DNA of 64,000 bases from Streptomyces iranensis (lineage in GTDB: Bacteria; Actinomycetota; Actinomycetes; Streptomycetales; Streptomycetaceae): the NCBI RefSeq assembly GCF_017874715.1, contig NZ_JAGGLR010000017.1, positions 62,001 through 126,000 on the forward strand. Direction: 5' to 3'. The notes below the pieces were generated by a model. That model saw only the letters and a program-made list of their open reading frames with translations, made no database searches and was not told where the DNA came from. Shown in pieces: positions 34,854-43,067 of this stretch (its first letter is position 1; each line of letters starts with the position of its first letter). Position numbers and translations under genes: made by a program.

Positions 34854-36257
34854 GTGATCACTTCGGTCCGCACAGCCCTCGTCGGCGCGCTCGCCGCCAC
34901 ACTGCTCCCGCTCATCACACCGTCAGCCGCCGCGGAACCACTCCGCGGCGGCACCGTGGATTTCGGAAGGCGTCTCCAGCCGATCGACGGTTTCGGCTTC
35001 TCCCAGGCGTTCCAGCGCGCCGATCTGATGCACGGCGCACAGGGCCTGACCCCGGAACACCAGCGCGAAGTGCTGGATCTGCTGCTGAACCGCGCCACGG
35101 GCGCCGGGTTGAGCATTCTGCGGCTCGGCATCGGCTCGTCGTCCGACGAGGTCTACGACCACATGAAGTCCATCCAGCCCACCGACCCGGGCGGCCCGGA
35201 CGCGCCCCCGCGCTATGAGTGGGACGGCGACGACGGGGGCCAGGTGTGGCTGGCCAAGGAGGCGCGGCGGTACGGCGTCAAGCGCTTCTACGCCGACGCC
35301 TGGAGCGCGCCGGGCTATATGAAGACGAACGGGACGGACGCGAACGGCGGCACGCTGAAGGCGGAGTGGCGACGGGCGTACGCCGACTACCTGGTGCAGT
35401 ACGCGAAGTTCTACCGCCAGGAGGGCGTACGCATCACCGACCTCGGCTTCACCAATGAGCCGGACCTCGCCACGTCCTACGCCTCGATGCGGTTCACCCC
35501 GGAACAGGCGGTCGAGGTGATCAAGGCGATCGGCCCCACCGTGCGGCGGGCCGGGATCAATCTGCTGTGCTGCGACGCGGCCGGATGGGACGAGCAGGCG
35601 TCGTTCTCCGCCGCGATCGAGGCCGACAGCACCGCCGCGGACCAGGTCGCGGTGCACACGGGCCACCCGTACGTCACCCCCTCCGACCAGCCCCTGCCGA
35701 CGACCCGCCGCACCTGGATGTCGGAGTGGAGCCCCAACGGGACGACGTGGAACGAGGCATGGGACGACGACAGCGGCTATGACGGCTTGGCGGTGGCGGA
35801 GGCGATCCACACGACGCTCGCGGACGCGGGGGCGAGTGGATATGTGTACTGGTTCGGCGCGTCGGTGGGCGCCACCCGGGGGCTGATCCAGCTGGACGGC
35901 CCGGACTACCACGTCTCCAAGCGGCTGTGGGCCCTGGCCGCGTACAGCCGCTTCATCCGGCCCGGGGCGGTACGGGTCGCGGCGGACTCCGGGGCGGACG
36001 GGGTGAAGACGACGGCCTTCCGGAACCGGGACGGCCGACGGGTCCTGGAGATCCTCAACACCGGTGAGGAGCCGGTGCGCGGGGACTACGCGCTACGTGG
36101 CGGAGGAGACGGGGGCGGAGACGCGCGGGGCGCGGGCGCGGTCTACCGGACGGATGAGACCCATGCGCTCAGCCGCGTCGGAACCGCGCGGGTGCGCGAC
36201 GGACGGCTGGCGGTCGAACTGCCGGGCCGTTCGCTGACGACGGTGGTACTGCGATAG
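34854..36257 (+). CDS. Secreted glycoside hydrolase family 30 enzyme
   Basis: A 467-residue exported GH30 enzyme: signal peptide ending TPSAAA, then the catalytic (beta/alpha)8 barrel with acid/base Glu about 202 in FTNEPD and nucleophile Glu about 291 in WMSEWSP, closed by the family's side beta-sandwich. The early IDGFGFSQAFQRA is characteristic. GH30 members include endo-beta-1,6-galactanases, glucuronoxylanases and beta-1,6-glucanases; the arabinogalactan/pectin neighbourhood favours galactanase, but the subfamily cannot be fixed by eye. Start is the GTG at 34854 after GGGAAGT. Confidence 0.88.
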   Translation: MITSVRTALVGALAATLLPLITPSAAAEPLRGGTVDFGRRLQPIDGFGFSQAFQRADLMHGAQGLTPEHQREVLDLLLNRATGAGLSILRLGIGSSSDEVYDHMKSIQPTDPGGPDAPPRYEWDGDDGGQVWLAKEARRYGVKRFYADAWSAPGYMKTNGTDANGGTLKAEWRRAYADYLVQYAKFYRQEGVRITDLGFTNEPDLATSYASMRFTPEQAVEVIKAIGPTVRRAGINLLCCDAAGWDEQASFSAAIEADSTAADQVAVHTGHPYVTPSDQPLPTTRRTWMSEWSPNGTTWNEAWDDDSGYDGLAVAEAIHTTLADAGASGYVYWFGASVGATRGLIQLDGPDYHVSKRLWALAAYSRFIRPGAVRVAADSGADGVKTTAFRNRDGRRVLEILNTGEEPVRGDYALRGGGDGGGDARGAGAVYRTDETHALSRVGTARVRDGRLAVELPGRSLTTVVLR

Positions 36258-36261
36258 CCGG

Positions 36262-36295
36262 GGCCGCCCCTGCCACACGGGTGGCAGGGGCGGCC
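36262..36295. terminator. Perfect 15-bp hairpin terminator
   Basis: GGCCGCCCCTGCCAC and GTGGCAGGGGCGGCC form a 15-bp stem with a 4-nt loop between the convergent GH30 and oxidoreductase genes. Confidence 0.9.
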
Positions 36296-36321
36296 AAGCC
36301 GACCTCGGTCCGCTCGAACCG

Positions 36322-37341
36322 TCAGTCCTCGAAGGCGACGATCATCTTGCCGGTGTTCTCCCCACGGAGCATCCCGAGGAAGGCGTCCACCGCGTTCTCC
36401 ACACCCTTGATGACGGTCTCGCGGTAGTGCAGCTTGCCCTCGCGGATCCAGCCGCCGACCTCCTGGAAGAACTGCTCCTGAAGGTGCTGGTGGTCCCCGA
36501 CCAGCATGCCCTGGACCCGCAGCCGCTTGCCGATGACCATCGCGAGGTTGCGCGGGGCGGGGGTCGGCTCGGTGGCGTTGTACTGCGAGATCATGCCGCA
36601 GACGGTGATCCGGCCGTGCGCCTTGAGGCGGCTGATGGCGGCTTCGAGGTGCTCACCGCCGACATTGTCGAAGTAGACGTCGATCCCGTCCGGCGCGGCC
36701 TCCTTCAGCTGGTCGGCGACCGGGCCGCTCTTGTAGTTGAACGCCGCGTCGAAGCCGTACTCGTCGAGCAGCACCCGGACCTTCTCGTCCGAACCGGCGC
36801 TGCCGATCACCCGGGATGCGCCCTTGAGCTTGGCGATCTGGCCGACCTCGCTGCCGACCGCGCCCGCCGCGCCCGAGACGAAGACCGCGTCGCCCTCCTT
36901 GAAGGAGGCGACCTCCACCAGCCCCGCGTAGGCGGTGAGACCGGGCATGCCGAGCACCCCGAGGTAGGCGGGGAGCGGGGCGACCTCGGGGTCGACCTTG
37001 ACGGCGCTCTCGGCGTCCACCGTCGCGTACTCACGCCAGCCGCCGAAGTGCAGGACGTGGTCGCCGACGGAGATGCCCTCCGCGTTGGAGGCGATGACCT
37101 TGCCGACCGCGCCGCCTCCCATCGGCTGGTCCAGCTCGTACGGCGGCGCGTACGACTTCACGTCGTTCATGCGGGCGCGCATAAACGGGTCCACCGACAT
37201 GTAGAGATTGCGGACCAGCGCCTGTCCGGAGTCCGGCTCGGAGACCTGGGCTTCGCGCAGCGCGAAGTCCTCCGGCTTCGGCCAACCCTGGGGGCGGGCG
37301 ACCAGGTGCCATTCACGGCCGGTGGTGGGGATGACGGACAT
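36322..37341 (-). CDS. NADP-dependent oxidoreductase of the MDR/CurA-like family
   Basis: A 339-residue zinc-free medium-chain reductase (leukotriene B4 dehydrogenase/curcumin reductase-like). Motifs: GREWHLVARPQGWPKPEDF at the start, SVDPFMRARM, the nucleotide loop VSGAAGAVGSEVGQIAKLKG and VDVYFDNVGGEHLEAAI-type segments (here IDVYFDNVGGEHLEAA). It reduces enone double bonds with NADPH. It is divergent from a MarR gene, with overlapping promoters, suggesting induction by electrophiles or phenolics. Confidence 0.9.
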   Translation of the reverse strand: MSVIPTTGREWHLVARPQGWPKPEDFALREAQVSEPDSGQALVRNLYMSVDPFMRARMNDVKSYAPPYELDQPMGGGAVGKVIASNAEGISVGDHVLHFGGWREYATVDAESAVKVDPEVAPLPAYLGVLGMPGLTAYAGLVEVASFKEGDAVFVSGAAGAVGSEVGQIAKLKGASRVIGSAGSDEKVRVLLDEYGFDAAFNYKSGPVADQLKEAAPDGIDVYFDNVGGEHLEAAISRLKAHGRITVCGMISQYNATEPTPAPRNLAMVIGKRLRVQGMLVGDHQHLQEQFFQEVGGWIREGKLHYRETVIKGVENAVDAFLGMLRGENTGKMIVAFED

Positions 37342-37369
37342 GGAAGGGGCCTCTCCTATGCTTCAGCAG

Positions 37370-37407
37370 ATGAAACAATCATGCTGCTGGATATTTCATG
37401 TTGTCAA
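37370..37407 (-). promoter_or_regulatory. Shared control region of the reductase/MarR pair
   Basis: On the minus strand TTGACA (37407-37402) and CATGAT about 18 bp on form a promoter for the reductase. ATGAAA (37370-37375) and TTTCAT (37394-37399) make an inverted repeat across it, a likely MarR site. Confidence 0.45.
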
Positions 37408-37411
37408 GTAA

Positions 37412-37858
37412 ATGGGTACCCTGGTGGGCATGACGTCCCGCATCGACCCGCTGACCCTTGAGGTCGTCGAGCTCATCGGCACCATCGTGGCCCGCTATCA
37501 CGAGGAATACGAGGAGGCGGCGGCCAAACACTCCCTGACCGGGGCACAGGCCCGGGTGCTGGGCCTGCTGACCGGCGGCCCGACACCGATGCGACGGCTC
37601 GCCCAGCAGCTGAAGTGCGAGCCGTCGAACGTCACCGGGATCGTGGACCGCCTGGAGTCGCGCGGCCTCGCCGAGCGCCGCCTGGACCCGGCCGACCGCC
37701 GGGTCAAGCTGGCCGCCGCCACCGAGGCGGGCCGCGAGACCTCCGAACGGCTCCGGGGCTCGCTCGACTTCGCGCGCGAACCGCTGGCGGAGCTCTCGGA
37801 CGAGGACCGGACGGTGCTGCGCGACCTGCTCAAACGAATGCTGGGCACCACGCCGTAA
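37412..37858 (+). CDS. MarR family transcriptional regulator
   Basis: A roughly 148-residue winged-helix repressor: LTGAQARVLGLLTGGPTPMRRLAQQLKCEPSNVTGIVDRLESRGLAERR is read as helices 2-4 and RLDPADRRVKL as the wing, with dimerisation helices at both ends. It is divergent from the NADP-dependent reductase, its likely target. The start could be the ATG at 37412, immediately behind the promoter (near-leaderless), or the ATG at 37430; neither has a well-spaced ribosome binding site. Confidence 0.85.
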   Translation: MGTLVGMTSRIDPLTLEVVELIGTIVARYHEEYEEAAAKHSLTGAQARVLGLLTGGPTPMRRLAQQLKCEPSNVTGIVDRLESRGLAERRLDPADRRVKLAAATEAGRETSERLRGSLDFAREPLAELSDEDRTVLRDLLKRMLGTTP

Positions 37859-37859
37859 G

Positions 37860-38050
37860 GCCGCGCCGCGGAGCCGCATACCGATGCTTTCCCCTCCCCG
37901 CCCCTTCCCGATACCAGGGGCCCGCTCCCTGGACCCCGGGGCCCGGGGCAGAGCCCCACCACGCGGCAGAGCCGCACATCGACACTCCGGGAAGGGGCTG
38001 AACCCCAGCCCGGGACCTCGGGCAGAGCCCCAAGGCGGCGCGATCGGGCG
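37860..38050. repeat. GC-rich intergenic repeat (copy 2 of the dispersed family)
   Basis: It follows the MarR stop codon directly and contains the left signature TCCCCTCCCCGCCCCTTCCC at about 37888, GGGGCAGAGCCCC hairpins and a partial right end CGGGAAGGGGCTG. It lies between convergent genes. Confidence 0.6.
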
Positions 38051-38058
38051 GGCGCTCC

Positions 38059-38826
38059 CTACGTGCACCACCACAGGAAGCGCTGGCAGGTCTCCGTGGG
38101 CGTCGGGGTCGGCGTCGGTGCGAGGGTCGCCGGGGCGGTGGGTCTCGGGTTCGACGGGGTGGTGGGCCGGTGGGTCGCCCCGGAGCCGCCCGGGGACGAC
38201 GGGGAGTCGTCCGACGGGTCGGAGGACGAGGCGTCGTCCGGATCGGGCGAGGTGTCGTCGTCCTCGCCCTTGGACTTCCCACCGTCCTTGCCCTTGTCCT
38301 CGCCCTTGTCCTTGGACGACTTTCCGTCCTTGCCGTCCGCCGCCGAGGGGCCCGCGCTCGGGCCGTTCGTGCCCGTGACGATCGTCTCGGCGGATTCGGT
38401 CACACCGCCATCGCGGTCGGCCACCGGCTCCTGCCGCCTGTGCGCCGGGGAGGACTCCCGCCAGTGCCCCTCGGTGGCCAGCTCGGCCACGAACACCGCG
38501 ACCAGCACCGGGCCGAGCACCGACGCCAGGATCGCCACCCGGCGCCCCCGGCCCCGGCGGGCCCGACGGGCGCGGCGGCCGAAGAGGCCCCGGGACTTGG
38601 GCTTCCGGCGCGAGGCGCGAGTGGTGCCGGAGGCACGGGAAGCGTGGGCCGTACGGCGGTCCGCCCGCCGTTCCGCCCGCGTGGCGGGCGCCTCGGCCCC
38701 ACCGCCGCCCTCATCCGCCGCGTCCGACACGGCAGAGGGCAGCCCGAGTTCCTCGACGGGCCTCCCGCATCCAGGGCAGGAGACGGCACCGTTGAGATGG
38801 CGGCGGCAGGGAGAGCAGTAATCCAT
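38059..38826 (-). CDS. Zinc-ribbon, single-span membrane protein with disordered C-terminus
   Basis: A 255-residue protein: an N-terminal zinc ribbon (CSPCRRH then CPGC), a strongly basic linker (RRARRARRGRGRR), one membrane segment (VAILASVLGPVLVAVFVAEL, about 97-116), and an extracytoplasmic low-complexity tail of Lys/Asp/Ser then Pro/Thr, ending CQRFLWWCT with two cysteines. It resembles a streptomycete family I recall as SCO2400-like, without known function. The layout suggests a cytoplasmic nucleic-acid or protein contact joined to an outer anchor. It stands alone. Confidence 0.7.
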   Translation of the reverse strand: MDYCSPCRRHLNGAVSCPGCGRPVEELGLPSAVSDAADEGGGGAEAPATRAERRADRRTAHASRASGTTRASRRKPKSRGLFGRRARRARRGRGRRVAILASVLGPVLVAVFVAELATEGHWRESSPAHRRQEPVADRDGGVTESAETIVTGTNGPSAGPSAADGKDGKSSKDKGEDKGKDGGKSKGEDDDTSPDPDDASSSDPSDDSPSSPGGSGATHRPTTPSNPRPTAPATLAPTPTPTPTETCQRFLWWCT

Positions 38827-38968
38827 TTCGCCGGGCAGGTTATGTGACCAACGGGTAGGTCAGCAGGACGCGGGGTGTGTGGATCCTGTGCAAAGAACCG
38901 TACGAAGGCCCTCGTCAGGCCCCTGCCGTCCGGCGGGCCGGGGACGGCCGGGGCCCGCCAGGCCCCGC

Positions 38969-39844
38969 TCAGCCGCCGAAGGCGGGCTGTGCAAGGCCCT
39001 GCCCCGCACCCTGGATGACCAGCAGCGATCCGGCGAGGGGCGGTGCGGAGGCGCCGAGGCCGACGCGTGCCGAGGTCAGATACAGATCGGTGAGGTCCGC
39101 ACCGCCGAAGGCACACGCGGTCGGGCGCGGGAACGGCAGCTCCACCACCCGATCGAGTGTCCCGTCAGGGGCGTAGCGACGGATCGCGGCGCCGTCCCAC
39201 AGCGCGACCCACACCGCACCGTCGGCGTCCACGCACAGCCCGTCCGGGAAGCCCGCGCCCTCCTCGACCTCGGCGAACGGCCGCCGGCCCGAGACCACCG
39301 GACCATCGGGGTCCTCGACGTCGAAGACGTCGAAGACGTCGATACGGCGGGTGGGGGTGTCGATGTAGTACATGAGGCGGCCGTCCGGGCTCCAGCCGAT
39401 GCCGTTGCTGACCGTCACCTCCGGCAGAAACTCCGTATGGGAGCCGTCGGACCCGATCCGGGAGAGCGTGCCGCCGCCGGCCCCCTCGTCGTAGCGCATG
39501 GTGCCCGCCCAGAGCGAGCCGTCGGGCGCGACGGCGGCGTCATTGCCCCGGCGGCCGGGGACCGCCTCGCGCAGCAGCCAGTCGAAGCCGCCGTCCGCCC
39601 CGTACACCCCGATGCCGTCGCGGAGGTTGACCACCAGGCCGCCGCCCGCGCGGGGCTTGGCCGCGCCGACGTGCTGCTCGGTGCCCAGGGTGGTACGGCG
39701 GCCGGTGGCGGGGTCGTAGGTGTGGACGCGGGAGGAGAGGATGTCCACCCAGATCAGCCGCTGGGCGGCGGCGTCCCAGGTGGGTCCCTCACCGAGCACG
39801 GCGCTCGCGCGCACCGCGATCTCGAGCGATGGCCGTGTGCTCAT
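38969..39844 (-). CDS. SMP-30/gluconolactonase/LRE family protein
   Basis: A 291-residue six-bladed beta-propeller lactonase. Diagnostic pieces: AVLGEGPTWDAAAQRLIWVDI at the start (metal Glu in LGEGP), RGGNDAAVAPDGSLWAGTM, SNGIGWSPDGRLMYYIDT and FPDGLCVDADGAVWVALW. It hydrolyses sugar lactones to acids in the cytoplasm, a step that would connect to the sugar dehydrogenase and dehydratase encoded at 16-18 kb. Its ATG overlaps the stop of the upstream IclR gene by 4 bp, so the regulator and enzyme are coupled. Confidence 0.9.
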   Translation of the reverse strand: MSTRPSLEIAVRASAVLGEGPTWDAAAQRLIWVDILSSRVHTYDPATGRRTTLGTEQHVGAAKPRAGGGLVVNLRDGIGVYGADGGFDWLLREAVPGRRGNDAAVAPDGSLWAGTMRYDEGAGGGTLSRIGSDGSHTEFLPEVTVSNGIGWSPDGRLMYYIDTPTRRIDVFDVFDVEDPDGPVVSGRRPFAEVEEGAGFPDGLCVDADGAVWVALWDGAAIRRYAPDGTLDRVVELPFPRPTACAFGGADLTDLYLTSARVGLGASAPPLAGSLLVIQGAGQGLAQPAFGG

Positions 39845-40617
39845 ATGTCCCGCCTCCGATGTCCCAGGCGCACCGACAGTTCACCCGCGCCCTTGGCCGC
39901 CAGTTCCTCCAGCTCGGTCTGGCGCTCATCGCTCCAGCGGATCGTCGGCACCGAGATCGACAGCGCCGCGACCACCTTCCCCGCGGAGTCCCGTACGGGA
40001 GCCGCCACGCAGTTCACATCCGGGTTGGACTCCCGCTGCTCGACCGCGATGCCGCGCTCGCGCACGGTGGCGAGGTGACGGCGCAGTTCGTCGGGGGAGG
40101 TGACGCTGTTGTCCGTCATCGCGGGCAGCGGCTGCTCGCCGGACAGCCGCGCGGCCAGGGCGTCCTCCGGGAGGGAAGCGAGCAGCATCTTGCCGACCGA
40201 GGTGCAGTGGGCGGGCAGCCGGCGGCCCGCGGCGGAGACCATGCGGACGGCGTGGGTGGAGTCGACCTTGGCGATATAGATGACGTCCATGCCCTCGAGG
40301 ATCGCGACATGCACGGTCTCGTCGCAGGTCTCGGCGACGCTCCGGGCCACCTGCTGGCCCTCGGCGGCCAGGTCGAGCTGCTCGGCGTAGCGGCTGCCCA
40401 GCTGGTACGGCCGGACTCCGAGCCGATAGCGGCCGGGCTGGTCGGGAACCTGGACCAGATAGGAGCGAGCGGCCAGAGTGGTCACCAGCTCATGGACCGT
40501 CGTACGGGGCAGCCCGAGCCGACGGGTGATCTCGGGTGCGGAGAGCGTGCCGTCCCCGTCCAGGAAGAGCTCGAGTATGTCCAGAGCCCGTGTCACCGCG
40601 GGCACCAGGCGTCCCAT
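39841..40617 (-). CDS. IclR family transcriptional regulator
   Basis: A 258-residue regulator: N-terminal winged helix (VTRALDILELFLDGDGTLSAPEI and RRLGLPRTTVHELVTTL) and C-terminal IclR effector domain (DSTHAVRMVSAAGRRLPAHCTSVGKMLLA, then AAPVRDSAGKVVAALSISVP). IclR proteins of this kind control sugar-acid and aromatic catabolism. It is the first gene of a pair with the SMP-30 lactonase. A 35-bp quasi-palindrome upstream (40654-40688) is the probable autoregulatory site. Confidence 0.9.
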   Translation of the reverse strand: MGRLVPAVTRALDILELFLDGDGTLSAPEITRRLGLPRTTVHELVTTLAARSYLVQVPDQPGRYRLGVRPYQLGSRYAEQLDLAAEGQQVARSVAETCDETVHVAILEGMDVIYIAKVDSTHAVRMVSAAGRRLPAHCTSVGKMLLASLPEDALAARLSGEQPLPAMTDNSVTSPDELRRHLATVRERGIAVEQRESNPDVNCVAAPVRDSAGKVVAALSISVPTIRWSDERQTELEELAAKGAGELSVRLGHRRRDI

Positions 40618-40653
40618 AGTGCTCGCCCTCCCCTTCTGGTTCAGATGGCAAGC

Positions 40654-40688
40654 GTTCGAGATTCCGGCCGGTGGCCGGTATCGCGAAC
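40654..40688. promoter_or_regulatory. Quasi-palindromic IclR operator candidate
   Basis: GTTCGAGAT at the left and ATCGCGAAC at the right are inverted copies with one mismatch, and the inner CCGGCC/GGCCGG also pair. It lies 37 bp upstream of the IclR start. Confidence 0.5.
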
Positions 40689-40799
40689 ACAGGTTATGCG
40701 GAGGGGACTTACCCCGGCAATGGTCCGGCAAAGCCACGATGTGCCGGGAAGCGCTTGCGCCACCGGACGGGGACGCACCCGTACGCCACGATAGGAGCC

Positions 40800-41423
40800 A
40801 TGGATTCCGCGCCCGGCTCATTCGCTCAGCCCGACTCGTTCCCCACTCCCTTCCCCTTCGTCCTCGTACTGCTGCGCCGGATGGCCGACCATCAGCCGGG
40901 GCTGGTCGAGGACGCGCTGCGCGAGCTGGGTTTCGGGCGTGCGGTGATGCGCGAGGCCAACCGCCGCTGGCAGGCCATGCAGCGCTCGCCGCGGCGGCGC
41001 TCGGCGGTCGCCCGCTACCGCTCCGTGCTGGGCCCGCCCGAGTCCACCGCCACCCGCCGGATCGGCGATCTGACCTGCGAGGCACTGAGCTGGTCCGTGC
41101 CGCTGTGGCCGGATCTGCGGTTCGAGGTGCTCACCGCGCCGAACGGGGCGGTGTGGAACGAGTGGCTGGTGCGCGCTCCGGGCGCCCCCGGGCCCCGGTT
41201 GCGTACGGCCGCCGACCTCATGCCCTGGTCCTGCACGGTGGACGAGGTGGCGCGCGCCTTCGCGCCCGCACGGCCCATGGAGGGCTCGGCGCCCACCCGC
41301 TGGCGGCTCGCCTTCGACGCGCCGGAGGCGGAGAACGGTGAACTCCGCCACTATGTGGCGGAGTTCACCTGGGGACTGCTGCAGCGTATGGAGGACGTCA
41401 GGCCAGCTTCGCCGACAGCGTGA
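40800..41423 (+). CDS. Conserved hypothetical protein
   Basis: A 207-residue protein that I cannot place in a family. It has a Pro/Phe-rich start (SFAQPDSFPTPFPFVLVLLRRM), a basic middle (RRWQAMQRSPRRRSAVARYRSVLGP) and a C-terminal part rich in Trp (EALSWSVPLWPDLRFEVL, VWNEWLVRAPG). No signal peptide or clear membrane span. A TAGGAGCC ribosome binding site precedes the ATG. An AAGCGCTT palindrome lies at 40749-40756. The last 26 bp overlap the convergent OsmC gene. Confidence 0.65.
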   Translation: MDSAPGSFAQPDSFPTPFPFVLVLLRRMADHQPGLVEDALRELGFGRAVMREANRRWQAMQRSPRRRSAVARYRSVLGPPESTATRRIGDLTCEALSWSVPLWPDLRFEVLTAPNGAVWNEWLVRAPGAPGPRLRTAADLMPWSCTVDEVARAFAPARPMEGSAPTRWRLAFDAPEAENGELRHYVAEFTWGLLQRMEDVRPASPTA

Positions 41424-41823
41424 TCTCCGTACCGGCGAGCGCCTGGCTCACCGGGCAGTTCTTCTTGGCGTCCTCGGCCGCCGCGGCGAACGCGGCCTCG
41501 TCCAGACCCTCCACCGTGCCCTCGACGGTGAGGTGGATACCGGTGATCCCGGTGCCGGGCTGGAAGGTGACCTCGGCCTGGGTGGTCAGCTGAGTGGGCG
41601 GGTTGCCCGCCTGGGTGAGGCCGTGCGAGAGCGCCATCGAGAAGCAGCTGGAGTGGGCCGCCGCGATCAGCTCCTCGGGGCTGGTCTTGCCGTTCGCCTG
41701 CTCGGCGCGGGACGGCCAGGAGACCGGCTGCTCGCCGATGCCGGAGGAGTCGAAGGTGACGGTCCCCTTGCCCTCGGCCAGATTGCCCTGCCAGACGGTG
41801 TGCGCGGTACGCGTCGTAGCCAT
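41398..41823 (-). CDS. OsmC family peroxiredoxin
   Basis: A 141-residue thiol peroxidase. The two redox cysteines are at about 60 (AAAHSSCFSMALS) and 123 (KKNCPVSQAL), the spacing of OsmC rather than Ohr. The start RTAHTVWQGNLAEGKGTVTF is family-typical. It reduces organic hydroperoxides in the cytoplasm. The 3' end overlaps the convergent upstream gene by 26 bp, leaving no room for a terminator, so antisense overlap of the transcripts is expected. Confidence 0.93.
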   Translation of the reverse strand: MATTRTAHTVWQGNLAEGKGTVTFDSSGIGEQPVSWPSRAEQANGKTSPEELIAAAHSSCFSMALSHGLTQAGNPPTQLTTQAEVTFQPGTGITGIHLTVEGTVEGLDEAAFAAAAEDAKKNCPVSQALAGTEITLSAKLA

Positions 41824-41880
41824 GCTCGCTGTTCCCTGCTTCCTGTCGGACGTGCGGTATGCGTATACGGTCGGAGACGA

Positions 41881-42528
41881 TCAACCGGCGGGGGTGACAC
41901 CGCTTGCGGTGGCACCCTGTCCGGAGATCGACTCCGAGCCTACGTTCCAGGCGACCATGGCCGGGCGACCATGCTCACTTCCCAGTCGACTGACGGTCGC
42001 GGTGTCCAGCCGGAAGAGCGCACCGGCGGCCGGGGGCAGGCCCAGCCGCCGCGCGGTGAGCACCCGCAGGACGTGGCCGTGCGCCACCAGCACCACATCG
42101 GCGCCGTCGGCCGACTCCAGCTCGGGGGCGATCCGGGCGAGCACCCGGTCCACCCGGTCCCCGATCCGCTCGGGTGACTCACCGGGGTGGTCGGGACCGG
42201 CCGACGGCACGCCGTCGGTCCACAGGTTCCAGTCGGGGCGGGTGCGGTGGATCTCGTCGGTGGTGATGCCCTCGTAGCCGCCGTAGTCCCATTCGCGCAG
42301 GTCGGACTCGACGGTCAGATCCTCGAGCCCGGCGAGCCGCGCGGTCCGCAGGGCCCGGTCCATCGGGCTGACCAGGATCAGCCCGATCTTCCGTGCGGCG
42401 AGCGGCCCGCGCAGGGCCCGTGCCTGCTCCTCACCGCGTCCGGTCAGGGGCAGATCGGTCCAGCTGGTGTGCTTGTGCGCCCGGCTCCACTCGGTTTCGC
42501 CATGCCGGACCAGCAGCAGCTCAGCCAC
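41881..42528 (-). CDS. Histidine phosphatase family protein (phosphoglycerate mutase-like)
   Basis: A 215-residue phosphatase. The phospho-acceptor motif LLLVRHGETEWS (His9) is followed by the branch SPMDRALRTARLAGL and the second catalytic His in VVLVAHGHVLRVLTARRL. It could dephosphorylate a sugar phosphate or small metabolite; MSMEG-type relatives act on acid phosphates. It starts at a GTG (42528) within the end of the thioredoxin gene (8-bp overlap), so it is translated with it. Confidence 0.9.
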   Translation of the reverse strand: MAELLLVRHGETEWSRAHKHTSWTDLPLTGRGEEQARALRGPLAARKIGLILVSPMDRALRTARLAGLEDLTVESDLREWDYGGYEGITTDEIHRTRPDWNLWTDGVPSAGPDHPGESPERIGDRVDRVLARIAPELESADGADVVLVAHGHVLRVLTARRLGLPPAAGALFRLDTATVSRLGSEHGRPAMVAWNVGSESISGQGATASGVTPAG

Positions 42529-42961
42529 GGTCGCCGGATGCCTTCTCCTCGCCCGCGACGCCCTGCTCCTTCTCCTCGTCGATGGCGTGCTTCTCGTTCG
42601 CCGCGGCGGCGATGGAGGCGCGCACCGTATCCATGTCCAGGTCGCGGGCCTGGCCGATGAGGTCTTCCAGGGCCGGCTCGGGGAGGGCGCCGGGCTGGGC
42701 GAAGACCGCGATGTTCTCCCGCACGATCATCAGCGTGGGGATGGACTGGATGTCGAAGGCGGCGGCCAGCTCCGGCTGGGCCTCGGTGTCGACCTTGGCG
42801 AACAGCAGATCCTGGTGGTGCTCGGCGGCCTTCTCGTAGATGGGCGCGAACATCCGGCACGGCCCGCACCAGGAGGCCCAGAAATCAATCAGTACGAATT
42901 CGCTCCCGGACACGATCTCGTCGAAGTTGTCCTTGGTGAGCTCGACGGTGCTAGTGCTCAT
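42521..42961 (-). CDS. trxA: Thioredoxin with C-terminal extension
   Basis: A 146-residue thioredoxin: FWASWCGPCRMFAP (Cys32/Cys35) and the cis-Pro region IQSIPTLMIVREN are intact. It reduces disulfides of cytoplasmic proteins. The fold would end near residue 110; the additional about 35 residues (MDTVRASIAAAANEKHAIDEEKEQGVAGEEK and beyond, highly charged) form an unusual helical/disordered tail. It leads a two-gene operon with the histidine phosphatase. Confidence 0.92.
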   Translation of the reverse strand: MSTSTVELTKDNFDEIVSGSEFVLIDFWASWCGPCRMFAPIYEKAAEHHQDLLFAKVDTEAQPELAAAFDIQSIPTLMIVRENIAVFAQPGALPEPALEDLIGQARDLDMDTVRASIAAAANEKHAIDEEKEQGVAGEEKASGDRG

Positions 42962-43067
42962 GCCTGCGTTACCCGCTTCCGTACGTCGGCAGATGCCACA
43001 TGCACGGTAACCCCGCCACCGCCCGCCGTTATTCCGGGCCGGTGGCGGGTCGGCGCCATTTCCAGGG

